Below, in pieces: positions 33,103 to 41,508 of a stretch of 64,000 nucleotides of DNA. The notes under the pieces were generated by a model. The model was given only the letters and a program-made list of their open reading frames with translations. It did no database searches and was not told where the DNA came from. The DNA comes from Pelagicoccus sp. SDUM812003 (GTDB lineage: Bacteria; Verrucomicrobiota; Verrucomicrobiia; Opitutales; Opitutaceae): positions 372,001 to 436,000 of the forward strand of contig NZ_JARXHY010000003.1 in assembly GCF_031127815.1 (NCBI RefSeq). Direction: 5' to 3'. Within the stretch, counting starts at the first letter, position 1; every line of letters begins with the position of its first letter. A program made the translations under genes and the position numbers.

Positions 33103-33332
33103 ACTTTTCGCTTCGTCTTCCGAGACTGAGGGGTGGTGGGGCGCCAGCGAAGCGTGCCCTTCCTGTCCGCTTCCCCGTAGGACTAGGATCTTTGAGTTTA
33201 TGCGCTCGTTCTCGAGTCCGGAAGTTGAATGAAAAATGAAATAAATCCGAGAGGTGGAGGTACTTGCCTTCTGTGAGCTAATAAACACCGCGCGAACAAC
33301 CTGTAACCTCGAACAGGAAGAATTATAACATC

Positions 33333-33753
33333 ATGAAAATATGGATACGATGATTTGCGAATCTTGCCTTTGCCGCCTTAACCCCTTAGCCCCGCATGGG
33401 CAGGTAAGAAGTACGAACAAGGAGCTGTATTACGTGCTCTCTTTTACAACGGAGAAACCTTGGGCACGGTCGCGACCCCGACTTCGATGCCTGGACGTGG
33501 CGTGGATGTCATCTAAGTGATTTCGAATGGCCAGGTGGAACAGCTGAGGGTGACCACGGTGGCTCCGGGTGATCGCAACTACCATGGAGGCAAGTGGAAG
33601 GTCTACGTGGTTACAAGGGAGGAATCTGGACCGGCCTCCCTCTTCACATCCGCAGAGGAGTCCGAAGCGTCTTTGGTCGCTGGAGAACTTTCGATGCTGA
33701 GAAGGCCGGATGCCGACTTCCAGTGTCTGGTGCTCCGAAAGACCAAGAGCTGA
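33333..33753 (+). pseudogene. Decayed secreted protein of unknown function
   Basis: ATG 33333 begins a signal-peptide-like stretch (MKIWIR, stop, FANLAFAALTP, stop), broken by TGA and TAG. After a frameshift the frame from 33403 reads KKYEQGAVLRALFYNGETLG and ATPTSMPGRGVDVI, meets TAA at 33514-33516, then continues in the same frame with SNGQVEQLRVTTVAPGDRNY and YHGGKWKVYVVTREE to a normal stop at 33753. The whole resembles a small exported protein of about 120-140 residues with at least four lesions. The original function is unknown. Confidence 0.6.
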
Positions 33754-33778
33754 AGCGGAAGGTCCGAGTTTTAGAGAA

Positions 33779-33806
33779 GCCAAACACTTTCGCGTGTTTG
33801 GCTTTT
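33779..33806 (+). terminator. Rho-independent terminator
   Basis: GCCAAACAC (33779-33787) pairs with GTGTTTGGC (33794-33802), followed by TTTT. It lies 26 bp after the pseudogene stop and upstream of the convergent hcp 3' end. Confidence 0.75.
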
Positions 33807-33829
33807 CCTGCTGAACGGGGCCCAGGCGG

Positions 33830-33852
33830 GAGGCAGGTTTGTCACCTGCCTC
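33830..33852 (-). terminator. Hairpin downstream of hcp
   Basis: GAGGCAGGT (33830-33838) pairs perfectly with ACCTGCCTC (33844-33852), five-base loop, 27 bp beyond the hcp stop. There is no T-run on the minus strand. Confidence 0.5.
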
Positions 33853-33878
33853 GACTATTCGGTCTGCGCGATTCGTCC

Positions 33879-35510
33879 CTAGGACGCCAGCAGCTCCGCA
33901 AGGTCTTGATCCGGAGTGGTGATCGGCTTGATGCCGTAGTTTTCGACTAAGAAGTCCAGCACCTTCGGCGAGATGAATGCTGGAAGGGAGGGGCCGAGAC
34001 GAATGTCCTTTATGCCGAGGTAGAGCAGGGTCAGCAGAATGGAAACCGCTTTCTGCTCGTACCACGAGAGCACCATGGACAGCGGCAGATCGTTCACCTC
34101 GCAGTCGAACGCCTTGCTGAGCTCCACCGCGATTTGGATGGCGGAGTAGGCGTCGTTGCACTGCCCAATGTCGAGCAGGCGGGGGATTCCTCCGATATCG
34201 CCGAGCTGTTGATTGAAGAAGCGGAACTTACCGCAAGCCAGGGTGAGGATCACCGAATCTTCCGGCGTCTTGGAGACGAATTCCGAATAGTAGTCGCGTC
34301 CGCCTTTGGCCCCGTCGCAGCCCCCGACCAGGAAGAAATGCTTGATGGCGCCGGACTTCACGCCTTCCACCACTTTGTCGGCCACGCCGAGCACAGCGTT
34401 GCGGGCGAAGCCCACGGTGACCGAGCCAGCGTCGAGGTCCTTGGTGTATCCGTCCATCTGCAGGGCCATTTCGACGACTTCGGAAAAGTCGTCCTCCGCC
34501 ACGTGCTTGATGCCCGGCCAGCCGACGAGGCCGGTGGTGAAAACGCGATCTGCATAGTGCGCACCCGGTTTTTGGATACAGTTTGTGGTGAAGAGGATGG
34601 GGCCGGGGAAGTCGCCGAACTCCAGGCGCTGGTTGTGCCAAGCTGTTCCGAAATGCCCTATGAAGTGAGGGTACTTTTTTAGCTCGGGGTAGCCGTGGCA
34701 GGGCAGCATCTCGCCGTGGGTGTAGACGTCGATGCCTTTGCCCTCGGTTTGCTTGAGCAGCGTCTCCAGATTTAGCAGGTCGTGCCCGGTTATGAGGATG
34801 CATTTGTTCCTGCGATATCCAAGCGGAACGGAGGTGGGAACCGGGTGACCGAAGCGGCTCGTGTTGCCGGCGTCCAGGATCTCCATGGCCCGGAGGTTGA
34901 TCTCCCCGGCTTTGAGCGCTGCCTGCACGCAGTCTTCGAGCGTCAGGTTTTCCGCTCCCAGAGCGGCGAGGGCTTCGTAGACGAAGCCGGAGATCGCGGC
35001 ATCGCGTTGGCCCAGCTTGGCCGCGTGGTCCCCGTAGGCGGCGATTCCCTTGACGCCGTAGAGGAGGATCTGCTTAAGAGAGCGGATGTCCTCGTCAGTA
35101 TCCAATTTCTGGATAAATTGCAACTGTTTCCCTTGCTCCGCGAGCGCCTGCCAGTCCTCCATGGGGACGAAGCGAACGGAAGGGTGATCGAAATCGGCCG
35201 CTCCGGCGCGCTCCCTGAGGCGCTCCATCAGGTCATCCCTTCGCTGGACTGTCTCATGCACCAGGGCGGCGATGCGCTCCGGATCGAAGTCGACGTTGGT
35301 CAGCGTCGAGAAGATCCCCCCAAGCACGAAGGTATCGAGCTCCTCGTCCTGGATGCCCACTCGTCGCGCTTCGAGGGCGACCGGTGCGATGCCCTGCAGG
35401 GCGTAGATCAAGGCGTCCTGCAAGGAGGATACGTCTTCGCTTTTTCCGCAAACGCCGGCGATGTTGCAGGCGAGTCCGCGGGATGTCTGTTCACACTGAT
35501 TACAAAACAT
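33879..35510 (-). CDS. hcp: Hybrid cluster protein (hydroxylamine reductase)
   Basis: Hcp carries a conventional Fe-S cluster and a hybrid Fe-S-O cluster; it reduces hydroxylamine in vitro and acts as an NO reductase/S-nitrosylase in vivo. The N-terminal cluster ligands are clear: Cys3, Cys6, Cys15 and Cys21 (MFCNQCEQTSRGLACNIAGV then C). Hybrid-cluster regions are present (FTTNCIQKPGAHYADRV, LTLACGKFRFF, DIGQCNDAYSAIQIAVELS). The 543-residue length is normal. It is divergent from a Crp/Fnr-type gene, with an FNR-like box in between, as in many nitrosative-stress loci. Confidence 0.95.
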   Translation of the reverse strand: MFCNQCEQTSRGLACNIAGVCGKSEDVSSLQDALIYALQGIAPVALEARRVGIQDEELDTFVLGGIFSTLTNVDFDPERIAALVHETVQRRDDLMERLRERAGAADFDHPSVRFVPMEDWQALAEQGKQLQFIQKLDTDEDIRSLKQILLYGVKGIAAYGDHAAKLGQRDAAISGFVYEALAALGAENLTLEDCVQAALKAGEINLRAMEILDAGNTSRFGHPVPTSVPLGYRRNKCILITGHDLLNLETLLKQTEGKGIDVYTHGEMLPCHGYPELKKYPHFIGHFGTAWHNQRLEFGDFPGPILFTTNCIQKPGAHYADRVFTTGLVGWPGIKHVAEDDFSEVVEMALQMDGYTKDLDAGSVTVGFARNAVLGVADKVVEGVKSGAIKHFFLVGGCDGAKGGRDYYSEFVSKTPEDSVILTLACGKFRFFNQQLGDIGGIPRLLDIGQCNDAYSAIQIAVELSKAFDCEVNDLPLSMVLSWYEQKAVSILLTLLYLGIKDIRLGPSLPAFISPKVLDFLVENYGIKPITTPDQDLAELLAS

Positions 35511-35579
35511 TTCTTTTGCTATACTTTGGATGGTTGGGAGGGAGTGGCGGCAGAATAGGGGTTGGGGTGGGAAAAATCC

Positions 35580-35593
35580 TTGATCTCGGTCAA
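35580..35593. promoter_or_regulatory. FNR/DNR-like box between hcp and crp-family gene
   Basis: TTGATCTCGGTCAA matches the FNR/DNR consensus TTGATnnnnATCAA except for one base. It lies 69 bp from the hcp start and about 90 bp from the regulator start, so it could serve both. Confidence 0.65.
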
Positions 35594-35683
35594 GAAACGC
35601 GAATCCGTCGCCGGAAAGTGGAGCGAAGCCTGGGTTGCCAAATGGGGCGTCTTTGGCATGAAACTCGCGGTCAATTCATGCAG

Positions 35684-36358
35684 ATGGCAAATTTGGAGAA
35701 ACAGATCGCCCGTAGCGCCCTTTTCCAGGGCTTGAGCGAGTCGGACCTCGGACGCTTGGCAGGTATCTGCTCGCCGAAGACGGTGGGCAAGGGAAAGCTC
35801 GTGGTCGTAGAGGGACAGGCCGCCTCCGGCTTCTATCTGGTGGCCAAGGGGCAGGTTAAGGTGTTCAAGAGCAGCAGCGAAGGACGGGAGAAGATCTTGC
35901 ACGTCTTCGGCCCTGGGGAGAGCTTTGGCGAGGTGACGGTGTTCTGCGGAAAGCCTTATCCGGCCTCCGTGATGGCGATGGAGAACTCGACGCTGCTGCT
36001 GGTGCCGCGCAAGCGTTTCGTAGAGCTCGTGGAGGGCGACCCTTCGCTCTCGCTCAACATGATGGCCAATCTCGCCCTGAAGCTTCGCCGCTTCTCCTCC
36101 CAGATCGAGGACCTGGCCTTGCGCGAAGTGCCGGCACGCATCGCCTCTCACCTACTGTTCCTGTCGGAGTCGCAGGGTGGAGCCGAAACGGTTATCCTCG
36201 GCATGCCCAAAGGGCAGCTGGCCAACCTGCTGGGAACCACTCCCGAGACTTTGTCCCGGGTCTTTACCAGTCTAGGCAACTCCGGCCTCGTCCGGGCCGA
36301 GGGACGCTCCGTCCACCTGCTCGACCTGCCCGGGCTGAGAAAAGCGGCCAAGCCCTAG
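35684..36358 (+). CDS. Crp/Fnr family transcriptional regulator
   Basis: This regulator of about 224 residues has an N-terminal cyclic-nucleotide-binding-type beta barrel (LFQGLSESDLGRLAGIC, FYLVAKGQVKVFKSSSEGRE, GPGESFGEVTVFCGKPYPAS) and a C-terminal winged helix (MPKGQLANLLGTTPETLSRV then FTSLGNSGLVRAEG). No N-terminal cysteine cluster like that of FNR is visible, so a haem-based DNR/HcpR-type NO sensor is more likely than an Fe-S oxygen sensor. I chose ATG 35684; ATG 35678 is also possible. It probably controls the divergent hcp through the box at 35580. Confidence 0.88.
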   Translation: MANLEKQIARSALFQGLSESDLGRLAGICSPKTVGKGKLVVVEGQAASGFYLVAKGQVKVFKSSSEGREKILHVFGPGESFGEVTVFCGKPYPASVMAMENSTLLLVPRKRFVELVEGDPSLSLNMMANLALKLRRFSSQIEDLALREVPARIASHLLFLSESQGGAETVILGMPKGQLANLLGTTPETLSRVFTSLGNSGLVRAEGRSVHLLDLPGLRKAAKP

Positions 36359-36429
36359 TCGTGATCCTAAGGGAGGTCGCCGCAGGCAGAGGTCAGTCTT
36401 GCACGGAGCCTTGCCCCCTTTCGACTCTA

Positions 36430-37569
36430 CTAGCTGCGGAAGCGTCGGTAGGCGAGGGCGAACCCGGTGTAGACGAGGACCAGCGATGCGGCGCTCGCGA
36501 GGGTCGCGACGATTTTTCCGGGAACTCCGTAGCCCGCTCCGGTGTGGAGAAAGCGAGCCCAAACGCGGGCTCGGAGACCGGGGCTGCGATCTTGGAAGCG
36601 GGTGAACTGGAGGATTTCGCCCGTATAGGGGTCGACCTCGACCGGCGTCCATGCTCGACTGGGCATGAAGTCGGGACGGGTGAGGTAGAGCTCTATGGGC
36701 TCTGTGGCTGGAGGTCGATCGGGGGCGGCTGTCATTGGGATGCCGATACACTGCCAATCGGGGAACCTCGCTTTGGTGGAGGCGATGAGCTGGTCGTAGG
36801 GAAGGAGGTCGGCGTCCGCGGGCGGAGTGGGAAGGCGGGCGGGAGGCGTGGCCATCATGCCAAAGGTTCGCGATTCGGTGGGCGTCTCGCCATGCAGAAG
36901 AAAGGGGAGATTATGCCCCCATTCATAGGAGATGACGACTGCGGTGCCGGCTAGGATGACGAGAAAGGGGAGACTCCAGATTCCAAATACATTATGCCAA
37001 TTGAAGTCGCGGGCTTTGCTGGCGTTTTTCTTTTTGAGAAGTAGGGCATTTTTGAAGAGTCGCCACTTGAGCGCTCGCGGCATCCAGAGGTAGAGGCCAG
37101 TGATGCAGAGGAGGAGAAAGGCGAGGTTGCAGGCTCCGTTGATATGGCGTCCGATGAGCCAGGTGTCCTCGCCGTCCATGCCGAGGAATCGGTGCCACAT
37201 CTCGAGCTCGTGAAGAATCAGGTGGGCGGTTTGGGCTCTCGTGTCGGCTATTTCGCCCGTGTAGGGGTTGATGTAGAGCGGGTCTTCCCAGTCGAGGAGA
37301 AACTGGTATGCCTCGCTGGGATCGCTGGGGACGCGAAGGAAGTTGAAGGCGTAGTCGGGACGTTTGGCACGGACGATGGCTTGTAGTTGTTCGATGGATA
37401 AAGGGCTTGCGTCAGGAGGTGGGACGATTTGGGAGACTTCGCGATCGGCCCAAGCTAGGATCTCCTCTTCGAAGGCTATGCCTATGCCGGTGATGGACAT
37501 GATCGCGATCACCGTGCCAGAGGTCAACGCAGAGGCGAGGTGTATCCAGAATATGGTTTTCCGGAGCAT
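36430..37569 (-). CDS. PepSY-associated membrane protein C, downstream of receptor C
   Basis: This 379-residue PepSY_TM protein is the paralogue of protein B, with the same N-terminal RKTIFWIHL helix, HLILHELEMWHRFLGMDGED, DFNWHNVFGIWSLPFLVILA and FLHTGAGYGVPGKIVATLAS. Conserved histidines in helices could ligate haem. It follows receptor C on the same strand, separated by 102 bp that contain a hairpin. Its 3' end converges with the Crp/Fnr-type gene. Confidence 0.86.
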   Translation of the reverse strand: MLRKTIFWIHLASALTSGTVIAIMSITGIGIAFEEEILAWADREVSQIVPPPDASPLSIEQLQAIVRAKRPDYAFNFLRVPSDPSEAYQFLLDWEDPLYINPYTGEIADTRAQTAHLILHELEMWHRFLGMDGEDTWLIGRHINGACNLAFLLLCITGLYLWMPRALKWRLFKNALLLKKKNASKARDFNWHNVFGIWSLPFLVILAGTAVVISYEWGHNLPFLLHGETPTESRTFGMMATPPARLPTPPADADLLPYDQLIASTKARFPDWQCIGIPMTAAPDRPPATEPIELYLTRPDFMPSRAWTPVEVDPYTGEILQFTRFQDRSPGLRARVWARFLHTGAGYGVPGKIVATLASAASLVLVYTGFALAYRRFRS

Positions 37570-37620
37570 GAAATGGAAGCTCGTAAGTTGTTTTGGGGAG
37601 AGGTTGGGGCTGGACGGGAG

Positions 37621-37649
37621 AAGGCCGCCTCGACGGGCGAGACGGCCTT
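37621..37649. repeat. Intercistronic hairpin between receptor C and PepSY C
   Basis: AAGGCCG (37621-37627) and CTCG (37629-37632) pair with CGAG (37638-37641) and CGGCCTT (37643-37649), a long GC-rich stem 22 bp after the receptor C stop. Confidence 0.6.
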
Positions 37650-37671
37650 GAGATCAATGAAGGGAGAGTTT

Positions 37672-39714
37672 TTAGAATTTGTAGGAGGCGGAGAGTCGGA
37701 CGTCGCGACCTGGCTCGTAAGCCCCGATGATGGACTCGTAGCCGGGGAGGGAGGAGAAGTCCTCCATGCTGCCGTGGCTGCGGTAGAGCTTGTCGAAGAC
37801 GTTTTTGACGGTGAGATTGAACGTCACGTTTTTGACCCGTTCGGGTGACCAGCGCAGATAGAAGTCGTGAGTGCTGTATCCAGGTTTGTCGATGCTACCG
37901 GTTGTGTCTCCGTACGCGGCGGACGGGATAAGAATGTCGATGTCGTCGACCCCTTCAACAAGACGGACGTTCCAACCGAGGTCTAGCTGAGTGTTGACTT
38001 TCCAGAAGGCATCGAGGACCCAAGCGTTGCCCATGGTGGCAGCGATGGAGCCGTACTGGTATCGAGTCGCTTGGTGTCCGTTTACGGTTGTATCCGAATT
38101 GTCATACAACAGGCTAATGTTGTAGGCGTCCGCGCTGTAGCTCGCGCGGGCGTAGAAGCCTCTGGTTTCGAGTTCGCCGAGGTTGGTATAGAAATTGCCC
38201 CAAGGCACGGAACGTTGGGCATCCTTGCTCGCTTCTTCGGTGTTCACGATGATGTCGTCGATCGTGTTGTTGAATAGGCCGAGCTCGAAGGAGATGCCGT
38301 CCCGATAGTAGTTGATGGCAATCTCGTTGTTGCGAGCGGATTCGCCTTTGAGGTTGGGATCATTGGCAGATCCGAGTCTGGAGCCAGCTTGCCAGAGCTT
38401 GAAGGCGTCGTTGATTTCCGGTCCGCGGTAGGCGCTGGCGCTGCCGGCAGTCAGCGTGATTTCCGGAGTGATTGAGTAAGCGACACCGAGGTTTGGACTG
38501 AACCCATCGTTGGAGAGCGTCTGGCCGACGAGGTCGTTGAGCTCGTAGTCGTCGAAGCGGGCGCCCAGGGTGATGACTAGGTCTTCGGATGCTTGGATGC
38601 GGTCCTGGGCGAATACGCCTCTCACCTTGGCCTGCTCTCGACCGGCGTAGGCTTCGCCGACGGTGCCGGAGACGATATGGTCTTCCCGGTAGTCGACTCC
38701 GTAGGTAATCTCGTGGTTGGATAGGTTTTGGGTGTTTGCGAGGTAGAGCTGGGTGCTCTCGATGTTGCCCATGTAGGGATCTTCGTCTCCTTGGCGGATT
38801 TCCCCTTCGGTGAAGCTGAGGCGCGTTTCGAGGTTGAGCCAGTCGACGTTGTCGGAATCGAGCTGATAGTTGAGTACGGCGGTGTCGCGTTCGGACTCGA
38901 GGTAGATGAGGGGGTTGTTGGGCGCGATGAAGGACCACTCGGGCCGACGGAGATGGTCGCCATCTTCTTGTATGTTTTCGAAGCTAAGCTCTATGCGTTG
39001 ACCGTTGCTGAGTTCGCCGACGAGCTTGCTGAACAGGACCTCATGATCGCTGTTTGAGCCCGGGGAGACGTTTCCTTTCGCATCCTCGAGATCATCGTGT
39101 TCGGAAGTGACGTAGCTGACGAGACCGCTCCATGTGTCATTGAAATTTCCATACAGCGTTGCGCTGGCCTTGAAGCCGTCGGTGTTGCTGTAGTAGCCGG
39201 ATTTGAGGAGGGCGCCGAAGCGCTGATCTTGACGGAGCAGGTCGGAAGGATCTTTGGTAACGAAACGGATGGCTCCTCCGAGGGCTCCCGGACCGTCGGT
39301 TGCGTTTCCGATGCCGGACTGGATTTCGATTCGTTTGAGGAGCTCTGGCTCGAGAAGGTTTCGCCCGAGGTGGTGGAAGAGGGCGCCTGATTGGGTAGCT
39401 CCGTCGACGCTGACGTTGAGCATGGCTTCGCCGATGCTGCGCACGTATATCTTTTGGGCCACTGCGGTGGAGCCGCCGACGGTGATGCTCGGGTCGAGGG
39501 AGAGAGCGTCCTCGAGATCGGTGGCCTGGCGTTGGGAAAGATCGCGCTCGGTGATTTGCAGCGTGTTGCGCACGCCGTCGGCTTCGACGGTGAAGGGAGC
39601 AAGCTCGACGATGGTGTCGGAGCTTTGAGCCGAGAGGGGCGAAGTAAGGGCGAGCGCTCCTGATGCGGCTGGGAGCAGGACGCGTTTAGCGTTTTGAAAA
39701 AGGCTATTGTTCAT
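37672..39714 (-). CDS. TonB-dependent receptor C (paralogue of B)
   Basis: This 680-residue outer-membrane TBDT has a signal peptide (LFQNAKRVLLPAASGALALT), a TonB-box-like VELAPFTVEA, a plug with LEDALSLDPSITVGGSTAVA, QKIYVRSIGEAMLNVSVDGA and GPGALGGAIRFVTKDPSDLL, and a barrel ending in LSASYKF. It is clearly related to receptor B in plug motifs and in its downstream PepSY partner, indicating duplication of a two-gene unit. The ligand is unknown; a ferric siderophore or haem-type compound is inferred. Box pair 6 lies 90 bp upstream. Confidence 0.9.
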   Translation of the reverse strand: MNNSLFQNAKRVLLPAASGALALTSPLSAQSSDTIVELAPFTVEADGVRNTLQITERDLSQRQATDLEDALSLDPSITVGGSTAVAQKIYVRSIGEAMLNVSVDGATQSGALFHHLGRNLLEPELLKRIEIQSGIGNATDGPGALGGAIRFVTKDPSDLLRQDQRFGALLKSGYYSNTDGFKASATLYGNFNDTWSGLVSYVTSEHDDLEDAKGNVSPGSNSDHEVLFSKLVGELSNGQRIELSFENIQEDGDHLRRPEWSFIAPNNPLIYLESERDTAVLNYQLDSDNVDWLNLETRLSFTEGEIRQGDEDPYMGNIESTQLYLANTQNLSNHEITYGVDYREDHIVSGTVGEAYAGREQAKVRGVFAQDRIQASEDLVITLGARFDDYELNDLVGQTLSNDGFSPNLGVAYSITPEITLTAGSASAYRGPEINDAFKLWQAGSRLGSANDPNLKGESARNNEIAINYYRDGISFELGLFNNTIDDIIVNTEEASKDAQRSVPWGNFYTNLGELETRGFYARASYSADAYNISLLYDNSDTTVNGHQATRYQYGSIAATMGNAWVLDAFWKVNTQLDLGWNVRLVEGVDDIDILIPSAAYGDTTGSIDKPGYSTHDFYLRWSPERVKNVTFNLTVKNVFDKLYRSHGSMEDFSSLPGYESIIGAYEPGRDVRLSASYKF

Positions 39715-39804
39715 GGGAAATAGATTTATGAATACAGAGACGCGAGTCGTAGGGCTCGGCCGGTGTAGGCAGCGAAGCTTAGCGCTTTGAAGGTTTCGAC
39801 TCCG

Positions 39805-39839
39805 CTCTGAGACGGATTTTTGAGACCCCGAGAGGGATT
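39805..39839 (+). promoter_or_regulatory. Paired 14-bp box, site 6
   Basis: CTCTGAGACGGATT (39805-39818) and CCCCGAGAGGGATT (39826-39839) start 21 bp apart, 90 bp upstream of the receptor C start codon. Confidence 0.72.
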
Positions 39840-39944
39840 AAGGAGAGCGCTGCTTGAAGGTGCAGGGAATCGCCCTCATTCCTGTGACTTCGCATTGAAG
39901 GGCAGTCCTGAAGAGGTGAAAGGGGACGGAGCGAGCGTCGTACT

Positions 39945-41183
39945 CTACACGTTGGCTCTTTGGCGAAGAAGAGCTGCCGTCAGAAAAAGCGTACCTGCGA
40001 AGAGGACTACGGATCCAGCTATAAGAAGCTCGGAGAGGTAGGCGACGGGTGGCTGGGCCAATTTCGTAAGCAAGGCCTGAAGAAAGAGGGCGCCTTCGGT
40101 GATGGCGAAACCGATCAGCAATCCGCAAATGCCGAGAGCGCTGGCTTTTCCGCGTTTCATCCAACGGTTTTGCAGAGCCCATAGAATGAGGGCGGGGGTG
40201 ACGATGCCAAGAAACACCAGATGGAGGAAGCCGATGGCGGAAAAGCGGTCGATGGAAAAGCTGATGAAACCCGGCAGACTGGCGAAGAGCTGTAGGAAAA
40301 ACTTGGCTACAAAGCAAACCATGGCTAGGAGGGCGAGGGCGCGAGCCAGCGGTTGGAGGTCTGCTTGGCGATAGGCTGCTATGATGCTTGGTAGAAGGGT
40401 GGACAGGCCGATGAGCTGGGCGCAGCCGCTAAGCAAGGCGACGGCGCCGACCCAGATGGGGACCTGTATCCACAATGCGGATAAGGTCACGTTTCCTGCG
40501 GTTCCGATCGAAAGCCACCAGAGAGCCTTATTGAGGCGGTTTTGCGGTAGGGATGGTGACAGGTTTTCTATCGCTTTGAGTAGAGCTGCGATGAGGAAGA
40601 AGAGGAACCAGCCGTTGTATTGGAAGTGAAGATAGAAGTAGATGGCGAAGGTGTACCAAGGGGATTCGCGCAGGTCCATGGCGGCCATCGGTCCAAGCGC
40701 GAGCGGGCCTAGGGACGAGAGCAGCATAAAGACCAGACTGGTCTTGAGAAAGCCGCTGGGGGCCTGGCCAGGAGGAGCGTCTTTCCAAAGCAGGATCGCG
40801 AAGCAGGCGGAGCCAGCGAGATGGAGAGTGGAAAACGAAATGCTCGCGGCGGCGTAGCCTTGGAAGGGGAAGGATGCGAGCATGCCGAGGTTCGCCACCT
40901 GCAGGACGATGAAGAGCTGGCGTATTTGGCGATGTCTCGACGGGTGGAGGAAGAGAACGATGGCTATGCCGATAAAGGCGTTGAAAACCCAGCCGAGGAA
41001 CGCGATGTGCGAGTGGGCGTGCAGCAGGTAGCGATAGGTCACTCCGAGCTGCGGTGAGATGGCGTACCAACGCAGGTAAAGCCCGATGCCTGCAGCGATC
41101 ACGAAGAACACCGCTGCGACTTGAAACGCTCTGCGGGCCAATGCTTCGGAGGGGCTGGGATCGGGTTTGGGTGCAGCGCTCAT
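39945..41183 (-). CDS. Polytopic membrane protein resembling heme-copper oxidase subunit I
   Basis: This protein of about 412 residues has roughly 12 helices and histidines within membrane segments: LLHAHSHIAFLGWVFNAFIG, LHLAGSACFAILLW, FYLHFQYNGWFLFFLIAAL and FLHLVFLGIVTPALIL. The pattern recalls oxidase-subunit-I-like or NnrS-like haem membrane proteins that often lie near hcp and Crp/Fnr genes and are suspected in nitric-oxide tolerance. I start at ATG 41183 (MSAAPKPDPSPSEALARR); an ATG at 41246 is less likely. It is monocistronic on the minus strand between the box-controlled receptor C and the AraC unit. Its function is not established. Confidence 0.6.
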   Translation of the reverse strand: MSAAPKPDPSPSEALARRAFQVAAVFFVIAAGIGLYLRWYAISPQLGVTYRYLLHAHSHIAFLGWVFNAFIGIAIVLFLHPSRHRQIRQLFIVLQVANLGMLASFPFQGYAAASISFSTLHLAGSACFAILLWKDAPPGQAPSGFLKTSLVFMLLSSLGPLALGPMAAMDLRESPWYTFAIYFYLHFQYNGWFLFFLIAALLKAIENLSPSLPQNRLNKALWWLSIGTAGNVTLSALWIQVPIWVGAVALLSGCAQLIGLSTLLPSIIAAYRQADLQPLARALALLAMVCFVAKFFLQLFASLPGFISFSIDRFSAIGFLHLVFLGIVTPALILWALQNRWMKRGKASALGICGLLIGFAITEGALFLQALLTKLAQPPVAYLSELLIAGSVVLFAGTLFLTAALLRQRANV

Positions 41184-41340
41184 TTTTGTCACTGTCTCTG
41201 GGAGAGCTTCGGATTGCAAGGTGTCGCTCGATTCTGGATACGCCAATGGCGAGTCGGCGGACGAAGCGCGAGCGGTCCCGACAGCAGGCTTGTTTCTCTA
41301 CGGGAGGGCGAATTCCCTGAGCGTCGGGTGGCTGGCCGGC

Positions 41341-41508
41341 CTAAACGGTGAGCTTGCGGGCTCGGCAGAGATTGCCGCTGTGGGCGGCCACGCGAGCGCA
41401 CTTGCCGCAGATGAACTTCGGTTTGCAGACGATCAGCTGGATCTCGTCGAGGTGTTCCTTGATGGCGACTTTCTTCAAGCCGCAGAGCGATTTGCCTTTT
41501 AGTTTCAT
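41341..41508 (-). CDS. 55-residue cysteine-rich protein coupled to the AraC-type regulator
   Basis: Starting MKLKGKSLCGLKKVAIKEHL, this small basic protein has Cys9, Cys28, Cys34, Cys37 and Cys48 (KFICGKCARVAAHSGNLC). The CxxC and flanking Cys suggest a zinc or Fe-S knuckle. Its ATG overlaps the stop of the regulator gene (ATGA, 41505-41508), so translation is coupled. I have an impression of similar small proteins in other genomes but cannot name a family. It could be an accessory sensor or co-regulator of the AraC-type protein, which is inference from coupling only. Confidence 0.65.
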   Translation of the reverse strand: MKLKGKSLCGLKKVAIKEHLDEIQLIVCKPKFICGKCARVAAHSGNLCRARKLTV

